From Parasponia andersonii (lineage: Eukaryota; Streptophyta; Magnoliopsida; Rosales; Cannabaceae): a stretch of 64,000 bases of DNA. Where the stretch lies: positions 339,560-403,559 of the forward strand of contig JXTB01000017.1 of the NCBI GenBank assembly GCA_002914805.1, in the 5' to 3' direction. The notes under the pieces were generated by a model. The model ran no database searches, was not told the DNA's origin, and saw only the letters and a program-made list of their open reading frames with translations. Within the stretch, counting starts at the first letter, position 1; every line of letters starts with the position of its first letter. Shown here one piece after another: positions 12,801 through 24,900 of this stretch. The translations under genes were made by a program, and so were the position numbers.

Positions 12801-15800
12801 CAGAGGCACAGATAATTCCACCATTACACCAAGGATTTTTCGTATCAAACTCTAAAGTCCTTTTCATTCCCTCTCTTTATCGTACTACAACAAGATAAGT
12901 TTCCACTCAAACATAGTTCACACAAAAACAAGCTTACTCACAGTTCTGAGCAGTCCAACGATGACAGGGAGAAGACGGTCGCGAAAGTTAGAGGCTTCTT
13001 CCTCATCCAACTTCACCTGCCAACATTTTAGTCAGTAATCAGTTATGTTACGGATTCAACTAGGACCCATAGGGACTCCCAAATCAAAGAATAAACAGAG
13101 AAGGTCTCATCATATTACAGATTCAACTGGAAGGTTTTTAGTTGAAGCTGTAGAATATAATCTCAATAAGGATAAATCAAGCTCATTTTTCAATGATCTG
13201 AAGAGTACAAATATGATGAATTATCACCTAATCAGCGGTTGATTCTGCATATTTTTTTTAAAATTCTTTCCAAAAGACTACTTTTTTAATGAAATTCTTT
13301 AATTTCAGAGTTAAAAAAGATAATTCCACAAGAATCTACAGCAAGTAATTTATATAACGTAAAGTGTTATTCAGTTAAAATGATCCTATTCAAAAGACAT
13401 AAATTCACATTAATGGTATCAATATATTTCCTATGGTTTCCAGGGGCAAAAACAAAAGATCATGGTTCATATGATAGAAGCAACACAATCCTTTTCATGG
13501 AAAATTTAATTCACGATAAAGAGAAAACCTATAAGATTCACGATATCAACCATAACAAAGCCAACAAAGAAAGAAAGAGCACAATACAGAAAGCTTACTT
13601 CAGCATCTTTTCCATTTGCAGAAATTGATGCCCTTGCTTTAGCCTCAGATAAAATGCCAAAATCTTTTTCTCCAGCATCGTGTATTGAAGCACGCATAAA
13701 TTCTGCTGAAAGAATGCTACATGAACAAATTTAATAAGTCACCATATATTTTTCTGTTAACTCATTATGTAAAACAACAAAAAAGTTTCTGTTTTAAGAT
13801 TCTAACCTTCGTCCTGAACTAAAAAAAATATTCTAGTTTCTATCTTTCAAAAGTAGAAGAATTCAAATTTTCCCACATGAAAAGGGGAAAATAGGGAGGA
13901 AAACCTCCAAATTATATGACTGTTAGCAGGTAGTACCATAGTAAACCATTACAGCAAAACTATACCTGTTTATGGATTCTATTGATGCTCCTACATGATC
14001 CCGGAGGTGACGAAAACAATGAAGACCAGTAAGCTCATCCCCTTCCTGTAAATGAAAAGGAATATGTGTGAACTAACAAAGACATACCACAAATCTGAAT
14101 TTAGCCAAAAAGGCAAGCAAATTTATAAAAGCAGTTCGATAAGTATGATGAATAATACATGATTTCAACCATACACACATCACATTTTTCATTAATAAAA
14201 ACACCATTTCACATTTGATAGAACAATCATAACCTACTCATACTTAAGACAAGGTTACAAAACAAGTAACTTTTGCTTCTTGCAATGTTGGCAAGGGCCA
14301 CAATCGCCAACTCAAATTGAGAATTGAATTTATATGTAGCCACTTTATGAGTCACTAACACTCAAAATACTTTTCAAAAAAGTCAACCATGCTGAAAGGT
14401 GTTGATAGGATATATATATATACATATATATATATATACATATATATATATATTAAGTTGGAGAAATGCAACAAAAATTACCAGTAAATGCTGCAAATCA
14501 TCAGTAACATCCAGAGCTCCTGCACAATCCGCAGATGCAACAAGCTGTAGGACAGAAGAGCATAACTTATATCAACAGAATTTCAACCATAAACATTTTC
14601 CCAGAATTTGAACCCAATATTCACATGAATAATTTAGAACATTTAAAAACTAGGTAAGGAAGGACTATGGCCCAATACGCTGTGTACAGTTGCACAGAAC
14701 AGATCAGTATACATAAAGACACTCCTGGATAGGTTCACAAATACTCAGCTTTGCATAGTCAGTGTAAAACTAAAATACGGCATCAGTGCCAACAGATGGG
14801 ATTCGGGAGTCGGGTCTAGTGTCACATACAGGAGTCCCTGGAAGTTTATCTCATGCTGCCTGGATGAGTTTCATAAATTTGTCCACTACAAGGTAGACAA
14901 TGGTCTTAGAATCCGCTTCTGGGAAGACGCTTGGGTAGGGGAGTACACTTTGGCGGGCAGATTTCCTTCTTTGTACAGACTGACAGGCTTGCCTAATGCA
15001 AGAATCTTCTCCTTAAGAGTATCAGAAAACTTCATAAGGCAGGGAGGGTACTCTTGGAACTTAAGGTTTCGTCGAAACCTTAATTATAGAGAATTGGAGC
15101 AGGTTTCAGGTCTTCTTTTGGAGGTGGCGCGTGCCAGTAGCCATGAAGATGAAGCTGATAAGAGAGTTTTGAAGCTAGAAACATCAGGTTTGTTTTCATG
15201 CAAATCCCTCTTCTTAAAACTAAGTACCAGTAGTGAAGATCCACCCTTCCCCTCTTACTCCTTTATCTGGAAATCAACCTGCCCTATGAAAGTTAAAGTT
15301 CTCAGTTGGCTGCTAACTTTGGGCAAACTAAGTAAGCATGAGGTCCTTCAACACCGCAGGCCCCTTTGTCGTTTGTCGCCTGGCTGGTGCATTATGTGTA
15401 GTAGAAGTCAAGAGACATGCCATCATTTATTCCTCCATTGTCCTCTTGCTATGTCGATGTGGGAGAGAATGCTTGGAGAATTTGGCATGGTCTTGGCTTG
15501 GCCAGGCCACTGTCAACACTTATTCCAGCAACGGTCAGGCCTGGGAAGAGGAGGCAATAGAAAAAAGAAGTTGTTGAGTGTTTCTGCCCTGGCTATTTGC
15601 TGGGCACTCTAGTTGGAAAGGAACAACAGGATTGTTGATGATGTCAGAAAGGATGAGATCGGGTTATGGGATAGGGTGAAATACTGGGTTGCACTGTGGG
15701 TTTACAATACCAAAGATTTTAAGGACATCCCCTTTTCTGTGTTAATAAAGGATTGGTGCCTTTGGCTGAAATTTTTAGATGATAACTCATCATCCTTTTG

Positions 15801-17130
15801 TACCTTTCCTTTTTTCTCAATAATATTTCTGTTTCTTACCAAAAAAAAAAAAAAAATCTAGCAACTAAAGTAACATCCAACAGAACTTCACTCCACTGAT
15901 CAGCAGTTCTATTAACTATATTTGCCAGTATTTTTTTCTTTATACCTGTCCTCCTGCTGACCCTCTAAAATCTTTGAGTGGCAGGAAACTCTACTGCTAA
16001 ATAGGTATCCACGAGGAACCGAACCCCAAACCACATGGGAGCAAACCAGGATATTTGCCATTATTATAACTAAAATATAAGAGGTTCAACTACAAATCAA
16101 AGTACCAACTAAGTTTCTAAGCAAAACCACCATTTTTAAAATCTCGTCATGGAAGAAAAAATTTGAAGTCCTAAAGTAAAAATGTCTAGGATTTTACTCT
16201 TGTTATAGGTTTTAGGAATTGGCTAGGGTATTAATTGACACTTTTTCGTTAGTCATTCCCAAATTGGTATAATAAGCCTACAAATTTCATACAGAAGCAA
16301 GAACAAGAATAATACCAATAAGAATCATAATAAGGTACCAGTTTAAGAGCGGAAAGGGCTTGGTTGACGTATAAAATAAGCCTCAGTTTCTGCTGAAGAG
16401 CCAAGAGATTGCTCCTTGTGCCATTGAGCTCGTGAATTTGCGAGGCGGATTCGACCAAATCCACATCTAAGAGCCTGATGGTCTCCTTCAACTCCCGTAT
16501 CCGACTGCAACCTTCCACGATCTTCACATTCAAGTCCTGCAACTGCCCTTGCGCCTCGAAAAACGAATTGGACCGCAGCGAGATCTCCTTCACCAAATGT
16601 AGCTCCACCACGTCCAGGTAATGCGAGAGCTTCTCTTGCAGCACCAGGTTCTCAGCCACGTTCGAGAACGGGCAGGCCGACCGGAACGTGGCGCCTTCCT
16701 CCAGCGCAAAATCCTCCTTGAAAAACAATGCCGGGACCTCCCTCAAGCACGCGACGAGCGCCTCGCCCTGGCCGCCGATGCCATCCAAATCCAACCTCTC
16801 CTTGCTCGAATGGTTCCGCACGTCCTCGAATCGGTGGTACGGCTCGGCGATCGACGCGATGTAGGGCTGGAAATCGGATCGGGCCACATCGGAGGCGGCT
16901 TTGGAGGAGAGAGGAGTGAACTCGGGTGGCGCGACGGAGGTGGATGAGGATGACCACCAACCGATCCACGAGGCCGACTCGGAAGCATTGGGGTTGTTGA
17001 GGATGGAGGAGAGGCTCTGGCTGGTGCCACTACTGGTGGTGGCGGCATTGGCATCGGAGTTGGATCTGCTAGTCGATTTGGTAAGGGACCTTCCTGATAG
17101 GAAAGGCTGCGACTCCATACTCACCACCAT
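6880..17130 (-). CDS. VPS54: Vacuolar protein sorting-associated protein 54 (GARP complex subunit), with an in-frame stop in exon 11
   Basis: VPS54 is a subunit of the GARP tethering complex (VPS51-54), which captures endosome-derived vesicles at the trans-Golgi. Coding exons, 5' to 3' on minus: 17130-16339, 14544-14482, 14045-13966, 13716-13599, 13016-12942, 12597-12441, 12298-12210, 11651-11401, 10610-10439, 10352-10269, 10183-9801, 9473-9320, 8947-8866, 8551-8472, 7799-7638, 7531-7464, 7182-7102, 7015-6880. All junctions are GT..AG and keep phase, giving 1009 codons, close to plant VPS54 length (about 1030 aa). Exon 1 has a Ser-rich N-terminus and then a coiled-coil region (LQDLNVKIVEG...IRELKETIRLLDVDLVES). 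The C-terminal Vps54 domain starts near YHMVN/CGLILLKMLSEYVDM (exons 11-12). The first ATG (17130, MVVSMESQ) has a good context; 17118 is an alternative. Oddity: TAA at 10012-10010 (codon 685), upstream of the C-terminal domain; see the candidate exitron at 9955-10050. A LINE tail lies in intron 1. Confidence 0.93.
9955..10050 (-). other. Candidate in-frame intron (exitron) covering the VPS54 stop codon
   Basis: Inside exon 11 the minus strand reads CTCAAG|GTAATA at 10050/10049 and ATCCACAG|AGACC at 9956/9955. The enclosed 96 bases are a multiple of three, AU-rich, and contain CTAAT-type branch-like motifs (TCTAATG, GCTAATT) about 18-26 bases before the acceptor. Removing them joins codon G plus AG (Glu) in frame, giving ...DDAQ-E-TSALVSEAVE..., and eliminates the TAA at 10012-10010. 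Splicing here is an inference from motifs; the family linker in this place is probably variable. The alternative is a simple nonsense mutation (CAA to TAA) or a sequencing error. Confidence 0.4.
14411..14454. repeat. (TA)n tract in VPS54 intron 2
   Basis: Imperfect (TA)n with ACA interruptions, within the intron between exons 14544-14482 and 14045-13966. Confidence 0.85.
14763..15856 (+). mobile_element. 5'-truncated LINE (ORF2 C-terminus with zf-RVT domain and poly-A tail)
   Basis: The plus strand encodes a typical plant non-LTR ORF2 tail. It has GLRIRFWEDAW (about 14908), then the zf-RVT zinc-binding reverse-transcriptase-associated domain around 15258-15470 (IWKSTCPMKVKVLSWLL, LSPGWCIMC, CHHLFLHCPLAMSMW). 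A premature TAG follows at 15610-15612, and the LINE tail continues (DRVKYWVALWVYNTKDF, IKDWCLWLK) to a poly-A run at 15841-15856. The reverse transcriptase and endonuclease parts are missing, as in a 5'-truncated insertion. It lies in VPS54 intron 1 (16338-14545), antisense to the host gene. I could not find a target-site duplication, so the left edge is approximate. Confidence 0.85.
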
Positions 17131-18040
17131 CTTCCATGAATCGACATCGAGTGATATAGATATTAGATAGAGAGAAGAAAAGAGCGATTTGCTGAGTCGA
17201 CTCGGATGGGCAAGGTTCCGAGTTCTCAGTGAGTTAGATAAACCCTGCAAAGATATATAGATATATAGAAATATGTAACATATGTGTGTGTGTGTGTGTA
17301 TATATATAGATATAGGGATTGATTGGATCGAAGAAAGGGGAAATGTGAAGATGGATCTGTATGCAAAGGAAGATAATTGGGGGAATTGAGGGTATTATGG
17401 TAAATAAAAGGGAGTTGGATCTGAACTGGGATAGCCTTCAGTCGGTGGTGGAGAAGAAAGGTCATAAGCCGGTGGTGATGACCGAAATAGTACATCAAGA
17501 AACCGGGCTGACCCGAATCGTCCTAATATTATTATTTAATTGGCTTGTTATTACCAACTTTTTTTTATTTTTGAGGTATTGATTATTACATACTTAATTT
17601 CATTTTCGTGGGTATTATTTTGGAAAAGGCGCCAATTATTAACTGTATTTCTACGATATCATACTTTGTATTACGAATAAAAAATAAAATAAATCAGAAT
17701 TTGTTTTTTAGAAATAAGGAATCTATTTATTATCACTTCCTTTCTAATAACATATTTTATTAAGAAACGAAGATTCTCCGCACTAAATTAAATCATTGTT
17801 CAAATCTTAAAGTGAACTTAATTATATTAAATTTATTACACATTTAGAGAGTAGGACAACAAACTAAATACATTTAATAAAATATCGTCAAACTCTAAAT
17901 GACAAATAATATCATCATTAAGAGTCATTTAATAAAATATCGTCAAACTCTAAATGACAAATAATATCATCATTAAGAGTCTTAACTATTGTCAATATAT
18001 CTAATTCCAAAATTTAGAGATTTATACCAACATACCTACC
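17131..18040. promoter_or_regulatory. VPS54 5' flank and upstream region
   Basis: Sequence upstream of the VPS54 start. It includes a mixed (TA)/(TG) microsatellite at 17258-17317 that may lie in the 5' UTR or core promoter, and farther out a 55-base direct duplication (17871-17980). No clear TATA box or transcription start could be fixed. Confidence 0.4.
17871..17980. repeat. Perfect 55-base tandem duplication
   Basis: The segment beginning CATTTAATAAAATATCGTCA at 17871 recurs at 17926, including the part reading AAATGACAAATAATATCATC. The two copies look identical, implying a recent duplication. Confidence 0.9.
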
Positions 18041-18650
18041 CTAAGAAAAAAAGCAAGCTCCACCACTTTGATTTCTGTCATTTCCGAAATAAGAGCACCT
18101 GTGGGGCCCATTCCTGAACCTCGAACCGTGAGAAGGGTCACGCGGATCGCACGTGATCCCGCCATCGGCCTGTGGGTCTTCCGAATTTAAGGCAGAATCC
18201 ATCACTGATCCCAAACGGTTCAATCGGTCAGACCTCGAATCCACGACAGCTGGCGGTCTGAAGCCCCAAGGGTCTGCTGTCTAGGAACAGCGACCCTCGC
18301 CTCAACTGTCGTAGGGATCAGAAGCCCCAAGGGTCTTTAGACCCCAAGGGTCTGCTGTCTAGGAACAGCGACCCTCGCCTCAACTGTCGTAGGGATCAGA
18401 AGCCCCAAGGATCTTCAGACCCCAAGGGTCTGCTGTCTGGGAACAGCGACCATCACCTCAACTGTCGTAGGGATCAGAAGCCCCAGGGGTCTTCAGACTG
18501 GATGCAATGGAAGACAGCCCCACGGCTCNGATTTGTGAACTAGCAAGGGCACGTGAACAGTTGGAGAATCCAGCATCAGCAGTTCAAGACACGTGGACGA
18601 CTGGTGTGAAACCGCTCCAACAGTAAGTACGAGTATATGTGCACCCACCT
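18041..18650. other. GC-rich insert containing a minisatellite, probably transposon-derived
   Basis: Base composition jumps from AT-rich to clearly GC-richer at about 18060 and falls back at about 18650. No protein family was recognised on either strand; a 67-codon minus frame is not convincing. The block holds the 78-base tandem repeat listed separately. Composition and sharp borders suggest an LTR or other transposon piece. One base (18529) is undetermined. Confidence 0.45.
18254..18505. repeat. 78-base minisatellite, about three copies
   Basis: The anchor GGTCTGCTGTCT occurs at 18271, 18349 and 18427, a period of exactly 78 bases. Each unit carries AACAGCGACC...CTCAACTGTCGTAGGGATCA and CCCCAAGGGTCT. 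In one unit GGGTCT-TT-AGACCC forms a perfect 6-bp hairpin, and related GACCCC/GGGTC arms occur in the others. Confidence 0.9.
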
Positions 18651-18660
18651 CACATACCCA

Positions 18661-18731
18661 ACCCTCTTATATATATAAAGAAATTAAAAAAAATATATAT
18701 TAGATACCTATATAATTTATGTAAAATACAC

Positions 18732-18775
<44 letters not shown>

Positions 18776-18890
18776 CCCTCTTATATATATAAAGAAATTA
18801 AAAAAAAAATATATTAGATACCTATATAATTTATGTAAAATACACATAAATATATATATATATATGATAAATATATATATATATATATAT
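18661..18890. repeat. 114-base tandem duplication ending in (TA)n
   Basis: ACCCTCTTATATATATAAAG starts at 18661 and again at 18775. Both copies continue through TTAGATACCTATATAATTTA and ATACACATAAATATATA, and differ slightly in poly-A and (TA)n length. Confidence 0.88.
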
Positions 18891-18894
18891 ATAT

Positions 18895-19129
18895 GATTCC
18901 TAATCTGGTAGGTATTTTTTTTATCCATACGTATGTTTTTTTTACCGTTGGATCATTAATCTAACGGCTATCATAATTTAAATAGTTAGAAAATAATAAT
19001 AATAAGAAATATTATTATTTAATGATTTTCTCTTTCCACATTTTACCATGAAAAACCTCCATGATGAATTTTTATTAGACAAAACAATACTTATGGATAA
19101 ATAAAAAAATACTTATTGGATTGGTACCC
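18895..19129 (+). mobile_element. MITE copy A of a family found in (TA)n tracts
   Basis: Left end ATTCCTAATCTGGTAGGTAT and right end AATACTTATTGGATTGGTAC form imperfect terminal inverted repeats. Inside is a second inverted pair around the CCGTTGGATCA motif. Flanked by (AT)n on the left and TATATATATG on the right. Same orientation as copies at 25.2, 25.5 and 62.7 kb. Confidence 0.75.
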
Positions 19130-20760
19130 TATATATATGCATTTTAGATAAATTATATATGTGCCTATGGCATTAAGTTGTATGATTAAAATATTTTGTA
19201 TTATTAAAATATTATTAATTTTAGTATATGATATATTAAGGCTAAAACAGATAGAAAGTGTAAAAACTCTGATAACTTCTTTGATCCCTGTTCTATTTTT
19301 AACATTTTTAAAAAATTCTTAATTTCTTTATAATATGATTGGTTCTAATATCATTTTTTTTACTATCATTGGTCCTCATATATAGATTATAAAATATAAT
19401 TTAATAATAATGATTGGTTATTTATTTAATAATTGATACTTTGTTACGTTTAATGTTTTTTTAAAAAAAAAAATAGATTAAACCTACATTTACTAACTTT
19501 GTTACGTTTAATATTTTTTAAAAAAAAAAAAAGCATTAGACCTACATTTATTATTTATACATATATTTATATTTATAATAATTATGTCGGTTGGTGCTTA
19601 TTCGACACTTCAATAGGTTTGTCTCTAAAATCTGAATTGTGGTAATGAAATGCACATAAACTATATGCTCTACTATAATATAGACTTCTATTTTGTCTTT
19701 TCATTTTTTTATAGTCTTATAATAATAATACCCTTCCAAAAAAGGCATTATATTATTATTATTATTTTGCTAAAAATTCTACTGGGTAATATTTCAATTT
19801 TTTGATGGTAATGAGAGAAGGAAGGGGGCAATCGGAGTAGTATCTCTCCCTAGACATGATCATAGGAGCTTCCAACCCCGCTAACAGGATTATTCATTGA
19901 GGACTCTTTAGATGGGTCTTATCCCATCAGGGAGATAGAATGCGTCATTTTATCCTCACCGAATATAGCTGCTGGTAAGGCATGCGTAGGATGTAGGATG
20001 TAATATTATAATTATACATGAAATTAGAATGTCATTGTCTTCTTTTTCTCCTTAAAAAATTAGGTTAATGCGTACTATTATAAATAAAAGAAACTAATAA
20101 TTGGACCAACTAATTAAGCTAGAGGTGTAGTAGGTAACACCACAGAGAGAAAATAGGAGAAAGAGTGTGTGTCGATCGTGCTATAATTCCTTAGTTTTAT
20201 TTGATTAATTTTGATGTGCGTGTGATGAAGGTTTTTAAAAAAATATAATTGTCATTATCTTAATAGATTTATTATTTATATTTATTTTAATACATGAGAT
20301 ATTTATTTAATAATTGAAACTTTGTTCCGTTTAATGTTTTTTTTTAAATACATTGAACCTACATTACTATTTATATATTTATATTTTTAGTAATACATTG
20401 AATCTATAAAATTGTTAGCTTTTAATATTTTTTTTAAAAAAAATTATAATTATCATTATCTTAATAGATTTACTATTTATATTTATTTATTTTTCCTATA
20501 ACACATTGAAGTATTGGTACGTTAAGGTTTTTATTTCTTTTTTTTTTTAAAAAAATACATTGAATCTTTTGTTAAGTTTAAGTCTAATTTTTTTTCCCTA
20601 ATTCCCAAATAATTATTCCTATCTTAATACATTTACTTTAGAAAGTAGAAATAATATATTCCCTGTAATTCATTGAACTAAACCTAGAAATTAGATTAGA
20701 TGTATCCTTTAACTGTAAAAAGATAAATAACACTTCTAATTCCAATATATTGTCACTAAA

Positions 20761-20807
<47 letters not shown>

Positions 20808-21287
20808 TATATATATGAATCTTCATATTGGTCACCATTTCAATTTTTAAAATAGGTATGTTTTTAAGATTTTTCTTTTATTTTGATTTTCTTTAGCAGT
20901 TCTATATGATACTTATAATTTGCTTTCGACATGTATAAAAACTATGATATTTATCTATTTTTCATGTAAGAAAATATGTCTTTTACACCATTTCAAGATC
21001 TCAGGCCTACAAGAGATGATTGGACTATAATCTCAAAGCAACGGTCATATATTAGAAAGATTTGGTATATACCATATATTAAAAGATAAGCTGGGAGAGA
21101 GATAAACATAGAAGATCTAATAAATCAATTGTTATCAAAATAATCACTTCCTTCTCTATTCTTTGAATTTAAATTTTGTAGAAGAATTTTTCTAATAACA
21201 ATATTTGTTTTTCTCAGACTGAATCAATAACCTTAAAACTAAAAAATGTTTTAATAATTAACACATAAACTCAAATTACATAGTCAA
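19130..21287. other. AT-rich DNA with degenerate local repeats
   Basis: Related stretches containing ACTTTGTTACGTTTAATGTT recur near 19438, 19496 and 20319. A GC-richer patch at about 19800-19990 shows no coding match. A (TA)n run lies at 20764-20815. Part of this may be the body of a Helitron ending at 21315. No gene recognised. Confidence 0.45.
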
Positions 21288-21315
21288 CTCGTGCGTTGCG
21301 TGAGATTAGGACTAG
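21288..21315 (+). mobile_element. Helitron-like 3' terminus
   Basis: CTCGTGC-GTT-GCGTGAG (21288-21304) folds into a 7-bp stem (two G-U pairs). Seven bases later comes CTAG (21312-21315) followed by T. A GC-rich hairpin shortly before CTRR, with insertion before T, is the hallmark of Helitron 3' ends. The matching 5' TC end was not securely found; TCTACTATAATATAG near 19670 is a weak candidate. Flanking DNA is AT-rich, so the hairpin stands out. Confidence 0.6.
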
Positions 21316-21378
21316 TATGCATATATATATATATGAATGTAATTAATTTTTTTACCAAGTGCTGCCGCCTGCCCGTAG

Positions 21379-21707
21379 ATGGAACACACGAATCCGCCCA
21401 GTCTCATTAAGACGGTATGGGTTTATTTTTCCCCCTGCAGGTACAGAAGCGATATAGCCATAGCTCCCTCAATCTGCTCTGTTGCCCTGCTAGACCTGAT
21501 CTGGCTCTGCACAGCGGCCAACAAACATATATCTTGGGCGGTACTCAGAATATTCCAGAGAAAAATGGTCCTTTAGACTTGTTGCTGTGGTCGGAATGTG
21601 ATGACTCCCCCAACAATACTATTACCATTATTGTTTCTCCATGTTTTTGTTCTTGTTTTCCTAATACTATTACTGTTTTATCTACTACCGTTATTATTTC
21701 TCCATAA
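21379..21707 (+). pseudogene. Unidentified exon-like fragment
   Basis: A GC-richer patch opens with ATG at 21379 (MEHTNPPSLIKT). After a 26-base GT..AG-like gap (too short for a normal plant intron) it continues in frame from 21441 as VQKRYSHSSLNLLCCPARPD, then SGQQTYILGGTQNIPEKNGP and DLLLWSECDDSPNNT. The residue mix looks like host protein, but I do not recognise the family. It may be a gene fragment carried in by a transposon, since a Helitron-like end lies 64 bases upstream, or it could be chance. Confidence 0.3.
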
Positions 21708-21952
21708 TCTTTCCTCTAGGTCAGTGTTCTAATTTACAGTCAGAGAAACCACCCCCCCAAAAAAAGGGAAAAATGAAAAACAGAAGACATAAATGGTTGT
21801 TCTCATTTCAGAGCTTTCACGTTATAATCATCTTTACATTTACAAGATTCCAAATAATTCCCAACTCATAAAACAGAAAAAGAAAAAGAAAATGTGTTGC
21901 AAAATCTACCAAATCCGATAAAAAGTCGGGCAGACAGCAGACAAGAAGTTTT

Positions 21953-24900
21953 TCATTCGTCTTCTTTAGATGAGAGTTTATAGGAAGCCTCGGCACGAGC
22001 TTCGTCCAATTTCATCAAGAGCTCCTGCATGAAAGGCGTATTGTTTCCATGTGTGATTTGTAGTATATCAACTGCCTTGGTCAGAGATTTCACAGCATTC
22101 TCTGTGTCCCCAAGTAACCTGTATGAATCAAACATTAACTTCCAACAACATAAGCCTCAAACGTAAATGTCATGTAACATAATTGCTTTTAATACAAAAA
22201 TATCCGGGACAGGGAGTGATGCTTTTAGGGGAATGGTCACGTTAAATATTGATAAAATGGGTGCAGATGAATATCCAATAGATTCAACAATTAGCTACAA
22301 ACGGTACGGCGCATAATAGGAAATTTCTTTTGAATCCTTAAGCACATTGGTTGAAACTAGTGGGTATCTCAATTTCTTGCAAGCTCACTAAAAGATCATA
22401 AACGCTTCATTAATTCTTATACACGTGAAAACATACTAACCATTCGAGTTTGCCACATGTATAATATTGCAAACCAAGCAAAGGATGGAATTTTGGATAT
22501 ACTCCTGGAAGACAAAGGAGAGAATTCATTAAGGCGCAATAATTATTATCCAAATTAAGATTCGATCATGAATTGCAATAGATCATCCGAATATAGCACG
22601 ATTTATGAGTTCATGAAAGAAATGTACACCAAGCCTGGGAAAGCTCTAATCCTCCAATCGTTATCCTAGCCCCTAGGTACTACAAGCCTGTCTGCTCTAT
22701 AATTTCGCAGTCCTGATCCCAAAACGAGCCTATAATCTCTTTCTGGGTGGTATGGCTATAAGGAGATATCCCTAATGTTTGGCCAAGACCGCTAACACAC
22801 AACAGTACAGTCTTCTTCTTCTTCTNGCGAAAAATCAAAGACCTAGAGATGCTGCACGATTTGATGACAAATAGTTTCGCAGTCAATTATATACTCGATG
22901 AAGACAAAACTTCATGAAAAGTGTGACTCCGTAAAACAGACTGAGCATAATTCAGGTTTAAAATCTCGAAACATATATCAAGTCTAATACAGAGGCCGCA
23001 AGTTTGAATCTTTTCATTCCCTCGAGAAAAAAAAAAGAAAAAGTCAACCACAAATGACTTCTTAATATCTTTCCTACTATACAGTTGTTAGCATTTAATT
23101 CAAGATTTTTACAACTTTTCTCATTTGTATGTTTAAACTAAAATAGAAGTCATTCTAAGCTTCCAAAGCTTCTTGTCTCCACAAAAGTCCAGTCGAATTC
23201 ACTTCACTTAGATATACTTATTAAGAAGACACCATGAGGGGCTTGGTCCAATTACACAATTCCCCATCCATCTCTTTTGTGTAAAGATGCATGCTGAACT
23301 AAATGGTCACAGTTCATGATAATATTGGCACCTTTTTCGTGCATTTCCAATTGCTATAGCGTTTCCAATAATGCCAAATATCATCCTACAATATTTTAAC
23401 CAACATCCATTACAACTAATATGGATATGATGCTGGAACAACAATTCTCTCCCAACGACATTTTGGAGTAATAGCAATTAAGGATAGAATTCAAGCATAA
23501 AATCTTCACGTTATGAACCTCATATGAACCACTACGACCAACTTAATTTACTAACAGCATTTTTTTTCTCTTGGGTTAATTTACTTGGATTATGAACTTA
23601 AAACAAGGAGGAAACACTTGACATATCTTCATTATTGAAGTTGAAAGAGATCAAACATACTTTCATATACTGGAATGGTCAATCTGCAATACGATAGAGC
23701 TTCACACCAGTCTTGCAACTCCATGAACATCTGAACAAAAATATGATTCCACTATTAGTATTTAAGAACTATTTAAAAGTACATAAAGATGTATTCAGAC
23801 TGCAAAACACCATATGCCCAAGAAAATTGGAAAAAGAAAAGGGGACTGGAAGTACAACAACAATGGTTAGGAAGCAAGGTCTAGTAAATTTTACCTTCAA
23901 GAGCTTCTCCCGAGTTTGCATCAAATTGATTGAAAAACGATGGCATAGTTTCCTCTGAAGTTTCTCAATGGTCTTATATGTAGAGATTGTTTCCTGGTAA
24001 TCTAACGTTGTTAAAGGGTTAACTTTGTTCAGTAATAATAGATGACATATATCCTTCAATTCCCATGAGCGAAGTTACATTAATTGAATAAATCGTTTTA
24101 AGTCGTGGTTATGGATTTCAGTAAAGAATTGTGGAGACAAATTATGGAAAATCATAGTGCCAAAAAGGAGCTATACAGTCATTTGCGCATGAAGTAGAAG
24201 GATACTTTGTGAGGATGTGGATGTAAGTGCCTTGTCTGATAGTGATTTTATTTCGCTGGCTACCTCCTTTATTTCTTCCTTGCTCCTAACGAGTCCACAT
24301 AGTTGGCATATGAATCCTTTGCCATCTGCACATCGGATGTCAATGCATAAATAGTCAGTCCGCCTAAGTTACATTTTATTGATTTCTACTTTTTATCACA
24401 CCTAAGTTAAATTAATCCCATACCAGAATCACGGAGCAAAAATCCATCACATCCAATATTTTTGCAACAATAACCTTCCAGAATTGCACCTTCTTGGATG
24501 TCTTCGGGTTGACCCTTTCAGTAGCAAATCATTTATATCAATAAGAGGTTTTTTTTTTTTTTAAAAAAATCAAGATATTCCAGATGGAAAAAACTAAATA
24601 ATAAAAATGTGGAAAAGGAGTGCTATAATCACCAAGATAACTTCTTTGAAAGAGGAAAAAATAAAAACAAAAAACAAAAAAAAGAGCAGGAAAGGAGTTG
24701 ACTTAGTAAGTACCACTTTGATGCAGCGAAGACATTTGCAAGTGAAAAGGTACTGTTCTTTTAAAGCCTTTTGCCGAGTCATAGTGCTTCCAGCAGTTTC
24801 AATGTAACTTATTAACACCTAAATACATATCATAAAAAGCTAAAGCGTAAGCTAAGATTTTGAGATAAGACGAGATCTTTAGTTTCACATGAAGACTTAC

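Noticed and set aside
16000..16060. Box B-like GGTTCGGTTCC on the minus strand in VPS54 intron 1
   Set aside because: No convincing box A or tail at the right spacing; a tRNA gene or SINE is not supported. A box B-like GTTCAAGTCCC near 29370 was dropped for the same reason.
16621..17054. Several open frames on both strands opposite or overlapping VPS54 exon 1
   Set aside because: They are shadows of the GC-rich first VPS54 exon; their residue composition (Arg/Pro/Gly-rich) has no family signal.
18650..18928. Minus-strand frame rich in IYIYIY
   Set aside because: Produced by (TA)n repeats and the 114-base duplication; same for frames at 14399, 20638, 37617 and 53417.
23895..23988. ASHR1 exon 11 starting after the nearer CAG
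   Set aside because: Phase does not fit exon 10; the acceptor giving a start at 24001 restores the frame.
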